Positions 17,731-26,948 are shown, counted from the stretch's first letter. The stretch: DNA of 64,000 bases from Bacteroidetes bacterium HGW-Bacteroidetes-8 (GCA_002840895.1 PHCZ01000001.1:662027-726026); one strand, 5' to 3'. The notes: a model not told the origin generated them from the sequence alone. Numbers and translations: made by a program.

Positions 17731-19214
17731 AATCTTTACTCACATTTATTCTTATTTTGACTCTTCTTGCTGCTCAAAAGTTGGAGTCAAAAGAGTATCC
17801 AAAAAGAGAGTTCAGAGGGGCCTGGTTTCCAACTGTGGTTAACACAACCTGGAGAGATATGACAACTCAAGAGATTAGAAAGGATATCATCTTCTATTTA
17901 GATCTATTCAAGAAGCTAAATATGAATGCTGTAGTTTTTCAGGTCAGACCTCAGGCAGATGCGCTTTATCTCTCTGAACTTGAACCCTGGAGCAGATTTC
18001 TTACCGGAACTCAGGGTGTAGCCCCGGATCCGTTTTTTGATCCTGCAGAGTTTATAATTGAAGAGTGCCATAAAAGGGGAATGGAGATGCACGCCTGGTT
18101 TAATCCTTATCGTGTATCTTCCGGCAAAAAAGAGGTTCTTTCAAAAGATCATCTATACTTCAAAAACCCCTCTCTTTTTGTTTTTTACGGAGATCAGATC
18201 TATTTTGACCCCGGCAATCCTCTATCAAGAGAGCATACAAAAAAGGTAATTTCGGATTTTGTATCAAGATATGATCTTGATGCTGTGCATTTTGACGACT
18301 ATTTTTATCCATACAGAGTCAAATACCAGGAGTTCCCGGATGAACAGACATTTATCCTGAATCACGAAAAGGATGGATTTGGTATTTTTGATAAGGATAA
18401 CTGGAGGAGAAACAATGTAAACCTATTGGTTGAGGAGTTGAGTAAAACGATTAAAAGTATAAAGCCTTGGGTAAAATTCGGAATAAGCCCTTTTGGCGTA
18501 TGGAGAAATATTGGGATGGACTCTTCGGGCTCTCATTCCAATGCTCTTCAAACAAACTATGACGATCTCTTTGCAGATGTTTTAGAGTGGACAAAAAAGG
18601 GTTGGATAGATTATAATGCTCCACAACTTTACTGGGAAATAGGACATTCAAGAGCAGACTACCTGCCTCTTATTGAGTGGTGGGCTGAAAATAATTGTGG
18701 TGTCAACCTATATATTGGACAAAGTATCTGGAATCAACTGGAGATCAAAAACAAAAACGGGGATATAGTTAACCAACTTCACCGTAAGATGAGAATGGTT
18801 CGAGATAATAAAAAGATACAGGGAAACATATGGTGGAGTGGCCTTGGTCTTGCAAATAACAGGGCACTCGCAGATAGTTTAAAATATGACTATCAGAGAT
18901 ATCCTTCACTGATGCCTCACTATGTTAATATTGATACAATCCCACCAAAGCCTGTAAAGATGGTTAAATTCAAAAGAGGAGTGGTCACCTGGGAGACAGA
19001 TCAGGAGAGTGATGTAATGAACAAACCATTTTTTTATGCTGTCTATATCTTCGGTATAAATGAGAAGATAGATCTTACTAACTCAGAAAAACTGGCAGAC
19101 ATTGTTAATTCGAGACAATATAGAGTAGGGAAGCTAAAGAGGTGCAAAATTGTTATTACAGCTCTGGATCGCCTTCAGAATGAGAGTCTTCCTGTATCAA
19201 TAACTATTCACTAG
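17727..19214 (+). CDS. Family-10-like glycosyl hydrolase (GHL10/DUF187), exported
   Basis: A 495-residue exported protein. The N-terminal signal peptide (MKSLLTFILILTLLAAQ) is followed by EFRGAWFPTVVNTTW, the typical opening of the GHL10 (DUF187/YngK) family, then QVRPQADALY, MHAWFNPYRV and AVHFDDYFYPY with candidate catalytic acids, and a C-terminal fibronectin-like domain after about 410. I chose ATG 17727, which starts the signal peptide and overlaps the phosphatase stop by four bases; an upstream ATG at 17694 would add charged residues before it. Members are thought to act on peptidoglycan or other glycans. It converges with and overlaps the EamA gene by 11 bases. Confidence 0.82.
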   Translation: MKSLLTFILILTLLAAQKLESKEYPKREFRGAWFPTVVNTTWRDMTTQEIRKDIIFYLDLFKKLNMNAVVFQVRPQADALYLSELEPWSRFLTGTQGVAPDPFFDPAEFIIEECHKRGMEMHAWFNPYRVSSGKKEVLSKDHLYFKNPSLFVFYGDQIYFDPGNPLSREHTKKVISDFVSRYDLDAVHFDDYFYPYRVKYQEFPDEQTFILNHEKDGFGIFDKDNWRRNNVNLLVEELSKTIKSIKPWVKFGISPFGVWRNIGMDSSGSHSNALQTNYDDLFADVLEWTKKGWIDYNAPQLYWEIGHSRADYLPLIEWWAENNCGVNLYIGQSIWNQLEIKNKNGDIVNQLHRKMRMVRDNKKIQGNIWWSGLGLANNRALADSLKYDYQRYPSLMPHYVNIDTIPPKPVKMVKFKRGVVTWETDQESDVMNKPFFYAVYIFGINEKIDLTNSEKLADIVNSRQYRVGKLKRCKIVITALDRLQNESLPVSITIH

Positions 19215-20169
19215 GTATTTTGGTAAGGGATTTTTTTTTCAATTCAGCTCCCTTTTCAATCTCATCTTTCGACTTAGATGTAATCACCAGATAGACTCCG
19301 GTGAATATGAGTAGAGCAGAGACCGGTTTTGTCCAGTTGAGTGTATCCTGTCCTATTGCAACTGCAATGAGTGAAGCGAGCAAGGGCTGAATATAGTTAA
19401 ACATACTCACAGTGGTAGGCCTCAAGAGCTTTAAGGCAAAAGCTACAAGTAGATATGCTGTAAATGTCCCGAAAAAGAGTGCATAACCTAGTTGTAGATA
19501 CTGAGTTTTGCCTGCTCCGGGTAACATCGCTACATATTTCCAGGTAAATGGTAAAGATGCCAGCATACCATAAAAAAAGGTCCATTTCATCACCTCTATA
19601 GGGGGGTATTTTATCATTAAGGGCCTTATTAATACAAGATAGAGCCCATAAACAAAACAGCTTATCAGAACTGTGAGATTGCCTGTCAGAGTACCGCTCT
19701 GGATAAAAAGGCCACTGTAAGATACATAAAGTATTAGTGTTGCTCCTCCCATTCCAATAATGACTCCGGTAAGTTTTTTTGCTGTGATTGGCTCTTTAAT
19801 AATAAGTGCGGCAAATATCATTGTTATTATTGGAGTCACTGTAATTATTAGTGAAGCATCAACCGGAGAGCTCTTTGATAGTCCTACCAAAAAAGAGAGT
19901 TGATTTGTGGTTGTCCCTAAAATTCCGCTGATTATGAGTATGTAATGCTCTTTTATTGTGAACTTTACTCCGGTTTTCAAAATTTTGGAAAGAGTAAAGA
20001 AGGCGAAGAAAGCAAATGAAATTCTGAGAAGAGAGAGACCGAATGGGTCAATCCAATCCGGAGTCAGCTCTCTGGAGACTGGCATATTAAATGCGAAAAA
20101 TATATTAGCCACCAAAATTAGTATAACTCCTCTTGTTTTTGGTGGCAATGAGATAAATCTCTCTATCAT
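19204..20169 (-). CDS. EamA/DMT-type permease
   Basis: A 321-residue integral membrane protein with about ten hydrophobic segments in two EamA repeats; the opening TRGVILILVANIFFAFNMPVS and the second-repeat glycines fit the drug/metabolite transporter superfamily. Many of its relatives export amino acids or metabolites. It begins 10 bases after the sulP stop and is likely co-transcribed with it; the substrate is unknown. The C-terminus is lysine-rich (ELKKKSLTK). Confidence 0.85.
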   Translation of the reverse strand: MIERFISLPPKTRGVILILVANIFFAFNMPVSRELTPDWIDPFGLSLLRISFAFFAFFTLSKILKTGVKFTIKEHYILIISGILGTTTNQLSFLVGLSKSSPVDASLIITVTPIITMIFAALIIKEPITAKKLTGVIIGMGGATLILYVSYSGLFIQSGTLTGNLTVLISCFVYGLYLVLIRPLMIKYPPIEVMKWTFFYGMLASLPFTWKYVAMLPGAGKTQYLQLGYALFFGTFTAYLLVAFALKLLRPTTVSMFNYIQPLLASLIAVAIGQDTLNWTKPVSALLIFTGVYLVITSKSKDEIEKGAELKKKSLTKIPSE

Positions 20170-20179
20170 AAGCTTATAC

Positions 20180-21907
20180 TTAGTAGTACCTTTTTATTGA
20201 ACGCTCCTCTCTTCTGACAATCTCAGAAGCTTTCTCCAAAGCCATTGTTATATGCGGAAAGACGTAATCTCTACCAATCTCATTTATGAATCCAGATTTT
20301 AATAGAGAATCAAATACTTGATCATTAACTCCGGACAGAATTATATGTATCTTCTCTTGTCTGGATCTCTTCCATAGGTTTCTAAGGTTATTAAGGCCGG
20401 TAGAGTCAATAAATGGAACCTTTCTCATACGTATTATTCTCACCTTTACATTTTGGTAAGAAGAGCTGTCAATTTCATCAAGCTTACTGGCAAGCCCAAA
20501 GAAAAATGGTCCATCAATCTCAAAGATCTCAACCCCTTTAGGAATGGAGATCATATCTATATCATTTGGAGCCTCTTCATCTTCACTTCCTGCAACTGTA
20601 TTATTCTCAATTACTTTTATAGATGAAGTCTCAGAAATTCTCTTAACAAACAAAATAATAGCAAGTATAACTCCAAACTCAATTGCAACTGTCAGATCAA
20701 TTATTACTGTCAGAAAGAATGTAATAAGCAGAACCGCTACATCGGCTCTGTGCCCCTTTAGCAGATAGCGGAAAGTTCTCCACTCACTCATATTGTAAGC
20801 TACAATTATTAGAATTGCAGCCAAAGTGGATAGGGGTATATAAACTGCATAAGGCATAAGGAAGAGAAAAATCAACAGCAGTACAACAGCGTGAATTACT
20901 CCGGCTACAGGAGTCTTTCCTCCGTTATTGATGTTAGCCATTGTTCTTGCTATTGCTCCGGTTGATGGAATACCTCCAAAAAATGGAGTTATAATATTGG
21001 TAATTCCCTGGCCTATAAGCTCTGTATTTGAATCGTGTCTTTTCCCTGTGACACCGTCTGCTACCATAGCAGCGAGAAGTGACTCTATTGCACATAAAAG
21101 TGCAATAGTAATGGCAGGTTGGAATAATAAACGAATCGCTTCAAAATCTATTTTTGGGGTTTCAGGTCTTGGGAGTGGAACTCCTCCTGCAAGTTCAGGG
21201 AATTTACTCCCAATTGTGGCAAAGTCTATACCGGCAAATTTACTAAGCAAAATAGCTCCAATTGTTCCCATTACAATAGCAACAAGTGAACCCGGTATCT
21301 TTTTGTTAATTTTCGGCCAAAAAACAATTATTCCAAGAGAGATTAATCCAAGAGCGCTCTCCCAAAAATTTATGGAGGAAATATTGTTAAAATAGGCTAA
21401 CCACTTAGGGATAAAATCAGATGGAACACTATCCATTTTCAGCCCCAGTAGGTCTTTTATCTGAGTAGAGAAAATCACAAGGGCTATACCGCTTGTAAAG
21501 CCAACTACAATTGGATAGGGGATAAATTTAATAATGTTCCCAAGCTTGAAAAGACCCATTAAAACCAGAATTACCCCGGCAAGTACAGTTGCAATTATTA
21601 AGCCGGATATACCATACTGGGTTACTATTCCGTAAACTATAACTATAAATGCACCTGTAGGTCCGCCAATAAGAAATTTTGATCCACCCAAAAGAGATGT
21701 CAGCAGACCTGCTACAATTGCCGTAATCAGACCCTGTTGTGGAGTGACACCGGAGGCTATCCCAAAAGCAATGGCCAGAGGAAGTGCAATAATACCTACA
21801 ATAACTCCTGCAATCAGATCCGACATAAAGGTTTTTTTGTCGTATCTGCGATTAATAATAATATCAAAAAGCTTAGGTCTAAAGACCGAAGAGATATCTA
21901 TTTTCAT
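20180..21907 (-). CDS. SulP family anion transporter with STAS domain
   Basis: A 575-residue transporter. The membrane domain (about 25-425) contains SulP signatures such as GVTPQQGLITAIVAGL and GGPTGAFIVIVYGI, and a STAS domain follows at about 455-560 with RKVPFIDSTGLNNL. SulP proteins carry sulfate, bicarbonate or other anions; the substrate cannot be told from sequence. The neighbouring gene upstream on the same strand makes cysteate synthase, which uses sulfite, so a sulfur anion is a reasonable guess. It has its own promoter at 21933-21962. Confidence 0.9.
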   Translation of the reverse strand: MKIDISSVFRPKLFDIIINRRYDKKTFMSDLIAGVIVGIIALPLAIAFGIASGVTPQQGLITAIVAGLLTSLLGGSKFLIGGPTGAFIVIVYGIVTQYGISGLIIATVLAGVILVLMGLFKLGNIIKFIPYPIVVGFTSGIALVIFSTQIKDLLGLKMDSVPSDFIPKWLAYFNNISSINFWESALGLISLGIIVFWPKINKKIPGSLVAIVMGTIGAILLSKFAGIDFATIGSKFPELAGGVPLPRPETPKIDFEAIRLLFQPAITIALLCAIESLLAAMVADGVTGKRHDSNTELIGQGITNIITPFFGGIPSTGAIARTMANINNGGKTPVAGVIHAVVLLLIFLFLMPYAVYIPLSTLAAILIIVAYNMSEWRTFRYLLKGHRADVAVLLITFFLTVIIDLTVAIEFGVILAIILFVKRISETSSIKVIENNTVAGSEDEEAPNDIDMISIPKGVEIFEIDGPFFFGLASKLDEIDSSSYQNVKVRIIRMRKVPFIDSTGLNNLRNLWKRSRQEKIHIILSGVNDQVFDSLLKSGFINEIGRDYVFPHITMALEKASEIVRREERSIKRYY

Positions 21908-21932
21908 AGAGCCGTATATTTTTGAGAAACGG

Positions 21933-21962
21933 CAAATTTAGTAATTATAACTCTTAAACCAA
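21933..21962 (-). promoter_or_regulatory. Promoter of the sulP-eamA pair
   Basis: On the minus strand TTG (21960-21962), 19 bases, then TAAATTTG (21933-21940): both boxes and the spacing fit the Bacteroidota promoter. It lies just after the cysteate synthase stop and 25 bases before the sulP start. Confidence 0.6.
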
Positions 21963-21963
21963 C

Positions 21964-23238
21964 CTAAAACAGCAATTCCGCCTGTTTAATTATTGCTTCG
22001 TTTGACAGTTTATTGCTGAGAATGAGATTTGGTTTCAAATAATAGGGGTTTATTTGAGATTTCAGAAATCTCTCTCCTCCTCCTGTAATATTCAGCATAA
22101 GAACAGCATCTCTATCTGCCTTGAGTGAATCAAGAGATTTTATCATACCGGCAAGAGCAACCCCGGCAGCAGGATGAATATCAATACCCTCAAGCTCTTC
22201 AAACATTTCACACGCTATATTCAACTCACTGTTTGTAACTGACTCAATATCTCCGGAAGTATCTTTAAGAGCATCAAAAAGACCTCCGGGAACAGAGTAT
22301 GGTGGCCGGCGGTTAGAGAGCACTTTTGCAGTTATTTTTAACGCATTCTCTCTGGCTATATCTTCATCCGGGAATATTATCTCTCTGCTACCAGCTCTCC
22401 AGGCATCATACATAGGGGTAAATGGGCTGTTTTGAGATGGAAGCAGCACCATCTTATGAGTTCCAAATGCACCATCTTCAATCAGCCTTAAATTGGCCTC
22501 CCAGGCGGCAATTGTTCCGGTTCCACTGCCAATGGCCTGAAAATAGTAATCCGGGATACGTTTAATGGCAGTTGCTGCACTTAGTACTGTTGTTCCCATT
22601 CCATCTCTTCTGGCTACATTTTTTGCCCCTCCCTCTTCAAAAAAGAGTTCAGATTTGCATATCTTGCCGGATAGATCTATTGCATCATAATAATCTGTCT
22701 CAGGGGGGGTGCAGATAAGTTTAACGCAATCTTGAATATAATCTTTAAACCATAAAGCATTGAGATTATCATACGGGACAATTAGCAAAAGAGGAATGTT
22801 GTTGTCCGAACACACTTTTGCAAAAGCTCTTGCTGTATTTCCAACTGAGGCCACAACCATAACACCCTTCTGCTTATCGGTCAATCTTGCACAAACTGTG
22901 TAGGCCTCCGTCTCCTTGAAAGAGCAGGTACTCATCTCTGCTCCGATTTTTGGCCAATAACCGCTAAAGCTAATGTAAAGATTTGACAATTTGAGCTTTG
23001 CAGCAAGTTTTGTACTTTTATATGTGACAGTAGAGGAGGAGTTTTTTAGGAATTTATTAATAGGCAACCACTCTGCATATTTATATATACCAAGAGAATC
23101 AGCTTTTAAAACCAATTTTTTACTTTCATAAATTGCTCTTACCAGAGATGGCTTCGGGTAATCGGGGTCTGCCAGAAGCCAGCCACTATCCTCAAAAATA
23201 TTTCCATCTGCATAATTCTGTAGTTTGTAATTTGTCAT
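21964..23238 (-). CDS. Cysteate synthase (threonine-synthase-like PLP enzyme)
   Basis: A 424-residue fold-type II PLP enzyme that resembles the Methanosarcina cysteate synthase: LSNLYISFSGYWP, TCSFKETEA with PLP lysine K108, NVARRDGMGT, YFQAIGSGTG, NRRPPYSVPGGL and LEGIDIHPAAGVA all line up with what I recall of that protein. The reaction is O-phosphoserine plus sulfite to L-cysteate and phosphate. In archaea this feeds coenzyme M; in Bacteroidota cysteate is the head-group precursor of sulfonolipids. The N-terminal cysteine cluster of the archaeal protein is absent. It is the last gene of the marR-hdr operon, 20 bases after hdrDE. Threonine synthase is the main alternative, but the motifs fit it less well. 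Confidence 0.78.
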   Translation of the reverse strand: MTNYKLQNYADGNIFEDSGWLLADPDYPKPSLVRAIYESKKLVLKADSLGIYKYAEWLPINKFLKNSSSTVTYKSTKLAAKLKLSNLYISFSGYWPKIGAEMSTCSFKETEAYTVCARLTDKQKGVMVVASVGNTARAFAKVCSDNNIPLLLIVPYDNLNALWFKDYIQDCVKLICTPPETDYYDAIDLSGKICKSELFFEEGGAKNVARRDGMGTTVLSAATAIKRIPDYYFQAIGSGTGTIAAWEANLRLIEDGAFGTHKMVLLPSQNSPFTPMYDAWRAGSREIIFPDEDIARENALKITAKVLSNRRPPYSVPGGLFDALKDTSGDIESVTNSELNIACEMFEELEGIDIHPAAGVALAGMIKSLDSLKADRDAVLMLNITGGGERFLKSQINPYYLKPNLILSNKLSNEAIIKQAELLF

Positions 23239-23258
23239 ATTTGCACCTTATTGAATTT

Positions 23259-25073
23259 CTATATCATTTGTTCTTCAACTAATTGAGCAATATCTAAGGT
23301 CTCTCTTTTATTTAATTTAGAAAAACTTCTCAAGCATAATGGGCAGGCAGTAATAAGCTTCTCAGGGTTGTTGATATTTAGTTTTTCAAGGGAGTGTAAA
23401 GTTACAGATTCTCTCTCACTTTGAGAAAATCTTCTACTCGCAAGTGATCCACCACAACAAATACTCTCAGCAGGTAAATTTGATGACTCCTTTAACACTG
23501 CTGCAGATGAGATTACCGCTCTCGGTTCTGAATAGACACCAGATCCTCTGCCCAGATCACAAGGATCGTGGTAAACTACTGAGAAGTCTCCCTTTTTAAG
23601 CTTAATTTTTCCCTGCTTTATAAGCAAATTAATGTATTGAGAGTGGTGCATCACTTCAACGCCGTTTAAGCTGTAGTTCTCTTTAAAAACCTTATAGCAA
23701 ATAGGGCAGGAGAGTAGCAAAATCCCCGCATTTGCCCTTATAATAAGCTCACTGTTGACCCTAATAAGCTCCTTAGCAGCTCTCTCTCCGCCAGCGAGAA
23801 TTAGTGGTCTCCCGCAACATATACTCCCATCTCTATCCATAAAGCTGTAATCTATCTGAGCTTTATCCATAATATTAAAGAGAGATTTATATATTTGCGG
23901 AGTCAAGTGGGTCATACACCCTGCATAATATAGAACTTTTTCCCTATCCTGTCTATTTATACTACTCTTAAACTCCGGATGTTTTTTACTAAGGTAGTTG
24001 TAGTCAAATATCTGATCAGGGAAATTCTCTCTCTTTTTGAGAAACTTAAGGCGACAAGAATCAATCTCTACCGGACAAAGTTCAACGCATTTACCACACA
24101 TAAGACACTGCTCCGCTAAAAATAGGCTATCTAACTTCCTTCTACGAAGCTTTCTAAGCAGATAAACAGAAGTATAATTGCTCTTTTCATCAACTACACT
24201 CATAGGACAGGCATCTATGCATATTCCACAAGATGAACAGGAGTATATCTCGCTCTCAGCAAAACCATTACGAGAACTTGTAGATTTTATACCTGCATTT
24301 CTGAGGAAAATCAGAAGAATTTCAGTTGGTATATGCATATATCTTGAGAATGGGAGAGCAAAGAGGAAAAGTGCTAGAGCACAAGAGTATGCCCACCAGA
24401 GTGTATCCATGTAAAGAGTACTCTCCACGAAACGTCCCATCAAAGTATTAATTGTGCCAGTCAAAAAACTTCCACCACTTATATCTGCTGTAAAACTCTC
24501 GGCAACAAGTCTTAAAGGAAAAATCAACCACAAAGACCACAGAGCAATTTTATCACCGGTCTTATGACGGGTTGTTCTTTTCATCCCAAGTCTTACAGAG
24601 CGAAACCTCTTATAAATAGCAAGAGCGATACCGCTCAAAACAATCAGCAGAAAGAGATCCATAAGAAAGAAGAAAAAAGCTCCTCTTAATGTCTGACTTG
24701 TCTCCATAACAAAGTATCTGAAAAAAACAGGGTAGTAGATAACCCCGTTTCTTTGAGGTGTATATAGAATAACTTCAATATGACCGATAAAGATTAGCAT
24801 AAACCATCCAAAAGCTATACTAGCGTGCATATACCCCAGCAGAATATTCCTTTTGAAAATTTTTACGTGAAGGAGTACATCAAAAAGAATATCTTTGATG
24901 GTTTTGAATATCTTTACAGAGAAGATAGATCTCAGTAGATTTAAAGCCTCTTTTCTGCTTAGGCTTAAGAGAATTCTTAATGTACCCGTCCCCAGATAAA
25001 GCATAATAAAGATTACCCCGAGAGTGAATGGGATAACAAAAGGGTCATATCCAAAAATAATTCTCTCTTTCAA
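23259..25073 (-). CDS. Membrane heterodisulfide-reductase-like protein (HdrE-HdrD type fusion)
   Basis: A 604-residue fusion. The N-terminal 260 residues hold five membrane segments (about 13-35, 80-103, 133-155, 176-193, 224-242) of the NarI/HdrE cytochrome b type, with histidines H83, H98 and H247 as possible haem ligands. Two 4Fe-4S motifs follow (CSSCGICIDACP 279-290 and CLMCGKCVELCP 323-334), then two CCG domains (C386, C419-C420, C456; C505, C539-C540 and CPLC). The start is TTG at 25073, overlapping the stop of the HdrC-like gene in TTGA and preceded by AAGGAG; the next ATG would delete a membrane segment. It probably links a quinone pool to a thiol or disulfide; the partner is unknown. 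Confidence 0.82.
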   Translation of the reverse strand: MKERIIFGYDPFVIPFTLGVIFIMLYLGTGTLRILLSLSRKEALNLLRSIFSVKIFKTIKDILFDVLLHVKIFKRNILLGYMHASIAFGWFMLIFIGHIEVILYTPQRNGVIYYPVFFRYFVMETSQTLRGAFFFFLMDLFLLIVLSGIALAIYKRFRSVRLGMKRTTRHKTGDKIALWSLWLIFPLRLVAESFTADISGGSFLTGTINTLMGRFVESTLYMDTLWWAYSCALALFLFALPFSRYMHIPTEILLIFLRNAGIKSTSSRNGFAESEIYSCSSCGICIDACPMSVVDEKSNYTSVYLLRKLRRRKLDSLFLAEQCLMCGKCVELCPVEIDSCRLKFLKKRENFPDQIFDYNYLSKKHPEFKSSINRQDREKVLYYAGCMTHLTPQIYKSLFNIMDKAQIDYSFMDRDGSICCGRPLILAGGERAAKELIRVNSELIIRANAGILLLSCPICYKVFKENYSLNGVEVMHHSQYINLLIKQGKIKLKKGDFSVVYHDPCDLGRGSGVYSEPRAVISSAAVLKESSNLPAESICCGGSLASRRFSQSERESVTLHSLEKLNINNPEKLITACPLCLRSFSKLNKRETLDIAQLVEEQMI

Positions 25074-25405
25074 AATCTCTCCTTTTTGTAGTATTGATTT
25101 ATAGAAAGTATTATCTCCCTTGTATTAATTCCTCTGGGACAGACCAATGTGCATTTCCCGCAAAGCATACACCCTTTGATTAACTCTTTTGCCTCTTCGT
25201 TTCTCCCTCTCTCGATTAATAGTATGGCTTTTCTGAAATTCACAGGTGTAAAGTTCCCGGCACTGCACGATGATGCACAGGATCCACACGCAATACATTG
25301 GGTAATTGTGCCCGACTCTGCTTTCAACTTCAAAAAAAGGTCAGAGTCAGAACTATCCAGATCAATTCTCTTGCTGGAAGATAACTTGAAACCAAAATTA
25401 ACCAT
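25070..25405 (-). CDS. HdrC-like 4Fe-4S protein
   Basis: A 111-residue electron-transfer protein with two 4Fe-4S motifs, CIACGSCASSCSAG (about 38-51) and CMLCGKCTLVCP (about 81-92), the arrangement of heterodisulfide reductase subunit C. It overlaps the HdrA-like gene upstream by 8 bases and the membrane subunit downstream by 4, so the three products are surely made together and probably form one complex. Confidence 0.87.
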   Translation of the reverse strand: MVNFGFKLSSSKRIDLDSSDSDLFLKLKAESGTITQCIACGSCASSCSAGNFTPVNFRKAILLIERGRNEEAKELIKGCMLCGKCTLVCPRGINTREIILSINQYYKKERF

Positions 25406-26420
25406 TTTTGACTCTGTTTAAATATTCATTAACCGACAAAGCTGTAGATCTTGCTTCGTTAATAACCTCCGGAAGTGTCTTTGGTCCTGTTGCAGAACCT
25501 GTAACAAAGACTCCGGATATATTAGTCTGGTTTGTTTTTTGTATAGGATCAACAGAGTTTATAAATCCGTCTTCGCCTAATTGAAGTGAAAGTTGTTGTG
25601 TTAAAAAATCATTCTCTCTTTCTGAGATAATTCCTGCCATCAGAATAACCCAGTCCAAAGTTATTTTCAAAGGTCTAGAAGAGAGTGTATCCTCTGCCTT
25701 CACAATAACAAGACCACTCTGATCTTGTGAAATTTCGGATACTCTACCTCTTATAAATCTAATTCCGTATTTTAGCTGTGCCTCCAGGTAGAGATCTTCA
25801 TAACCTCTGCCATACATCCTTAGATCCATATAGAAGCAGTAAATCTCTGTATCGGGGTAGAGCTGTTTTAACTCTATTGCCTGTTTTATTGCAGTGATAC
25901 AACATAATTTTGAACACTGTTTGTTGCAGATTTTTTCATCTCGAGAACCAACGCAATGGACAAATCCTATTCTCTTAGGTGACTCTTTACCAAGACCATC
26001 ACCTTTTTTAAACCTAGTTTCAAGATCTGCATTAGTGATAACCCTCTCATATAGTCCATATCCGTACTCCTGCTTCTTCTGAGCTGGAAACAATTTAAAG
26101 CCGGTTGCAAAAACCACTGTACTACATTTAATTATCTCACCTGAATTGAGTTGTGCAATAAAATGGTAATCCTCCCTTTTCTCAATTGAGATAAGGTAAT
26201 TTCCTAAAAGCACCTTGGTGGTGCCTAGACTCTCTTTTAGATTGTTATTAACATCAGAGGCGGGAACACCATCGGGGAAAAGTCTATCCCATTTAAGAAT
26301 ATGACCTCCAAGTTCTCTCTCTTTCTCAATTAATATTACATTTCTGTTAAAATCGGATATTCGCGAAGCTGTCTCCATTCCGGCAGGCCCTCCTCCAATT
26401 ACAAGAACATCTCCCTCCAT
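25398..26420 (-). CDS. HdrA-like FAD-dependent oxidoreductase (short form)
   Basis: A 340-residue flavoprotein. The FAD-binding loop is VIGGGPAGME (about 7-16), and the cysteine-rich block CVGSRDEKICNKQC followed by SKLCC near 157-175 is the HdrA signature. It is about half the length of classical HdrA and lacks the C-terminal ferredoxin domains; the HdrC-like neighbour may replace them. It begins 26 bases after marR. Whether the complex bifurcates electrons is not decidable: no MvhD- or FrhB-like gene is nearby. Confidence 0.83.
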   Translation of the reverse strand: MEGDVLVIGGGPAGMETASRISDFNRNVILIEKERELGGHILKWDRLFPDGVPASDVNNNLKESLGTTKVLLGNYLISIEKREDYHFIAQLNSGEIIKCSTVVFATGFKLFPAQKKQEYGYGLYERVITNADLETRFKKGDGLGKESPKRIGFVHCVGSRDEKICNKQCSKLCCITAIKQAIELKQLYPDTEIYCFYMDLRMYGRGYEDLYLEAQLKYGIRFIRGRVSEISQDQSGLVIVKAEDTLSSRPLKITLDWVILMAGIISERENDFLTQQLSLQLGEDGFINSVDPIQKTNQTNISGVFVTGSATGPKTLPEVINEARSTALSVNEYLNRVKNG

Positions 26421-26446
26421 AGTGAGTAGAATCTTAATTTTAAAGT

Positions 26447-26896
26447 TTAAACAACTTTATCATTGTTTAAAGCGTAAATGTTTTGGGACATTTTGTTGAG
26501 AACTGAGACAAATTTTTCAAGATCTTCTCGGGGAATATTCTTAAAAATTGTGTTAGTAGACTCAATTGCAATCTCGGTTATAATATCCTTAATATTAAGA
26601 GCTTCTTCGGTAAGATGAATCTTGTTAAGTCTTCGATCCTGCTCATCAGTTCTCCTTTGCACAAGTCCCTTTTTTTCAAGTGCGTCAATTAATTTGGTAA
26701 CTGAGTTTTTATCCTTAATAATGATATCTGCAATTTGTTGTTGAGAGAGAACACCTTCGTCCCAGAGGGTATCTATAACCAAATACTGTTCAGGTGTTAA
26801 GTTAAACCCGCGGTTATGAAATATTTTATTCAGATACTGTTTGAACTGGTAGTGTACCAGATTGAGGTACACTCCAACCTGTTTATTTAGTATCAT
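26447..26896 (-). CDS. MarR family transcriptional regulator
   Basis: A 149-residue winged-helix protein. The recognition region is LSQQQIADIIIKDKNSVTKLIDALEKK in part (about 70-96), followed by the wing RRTDEQDRR typical of MarR. It is the first gene of the operon with the Hdr-like genes and cysteate synthase, so it likely controls this operon and its own synthesis, in response to a ligand or oxidant that is unknown. No cysteine redox switch is obvious. Confidence 0.9.
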   Translation of the reverse strand: MILNKQVGVYLNLVHYQFKQYLNKIFHNRGFNLTPEQYLVIDTLWDEGVLSQQQIADIIIKDKNSVTKLIDALEKKGLVQRRTDEQDRRLNKIHLTEEALNIKDIITEIAIESTNTIFKNIPREDLEKFVSVLNKMSQNIYALNNDKVV

Positions 26897-26923
26897 AGTC
26901 TATTGTATATGCTTTTACTATCA

Positions 26924-26931
26924 CAAATATA
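26924..26931 (-). promoter_or_regulatory. -7 element (TATATTTG) before marR
   Basis: On the minus strand TATATTTG fits TAnnTTTG, 28 bases before the marR start. No good -33 box. The sequence around it, CTAT-N7-ATAG at 26919-26933, is a short imperfect candidate for self-regulation. Confidence 0.35.
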
Positions 26932-26948
26932 GCTATTTTTTATTTTAA

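Noticed and set aside
20928-21395. A 155-residue open frame opposite sulP
   Set aside because: Hydrophobic, but it lies fully antisense to the transporter and only mirrors its codons.
23259-26420. A methanogenic-type electron-bifurcating HdrABC
   Set aside because: The HdrA-like protein is half-length and the catalytic part is a membrane HdrE-HdrD type; nothing like MvhD or a bifurcation partner is near.
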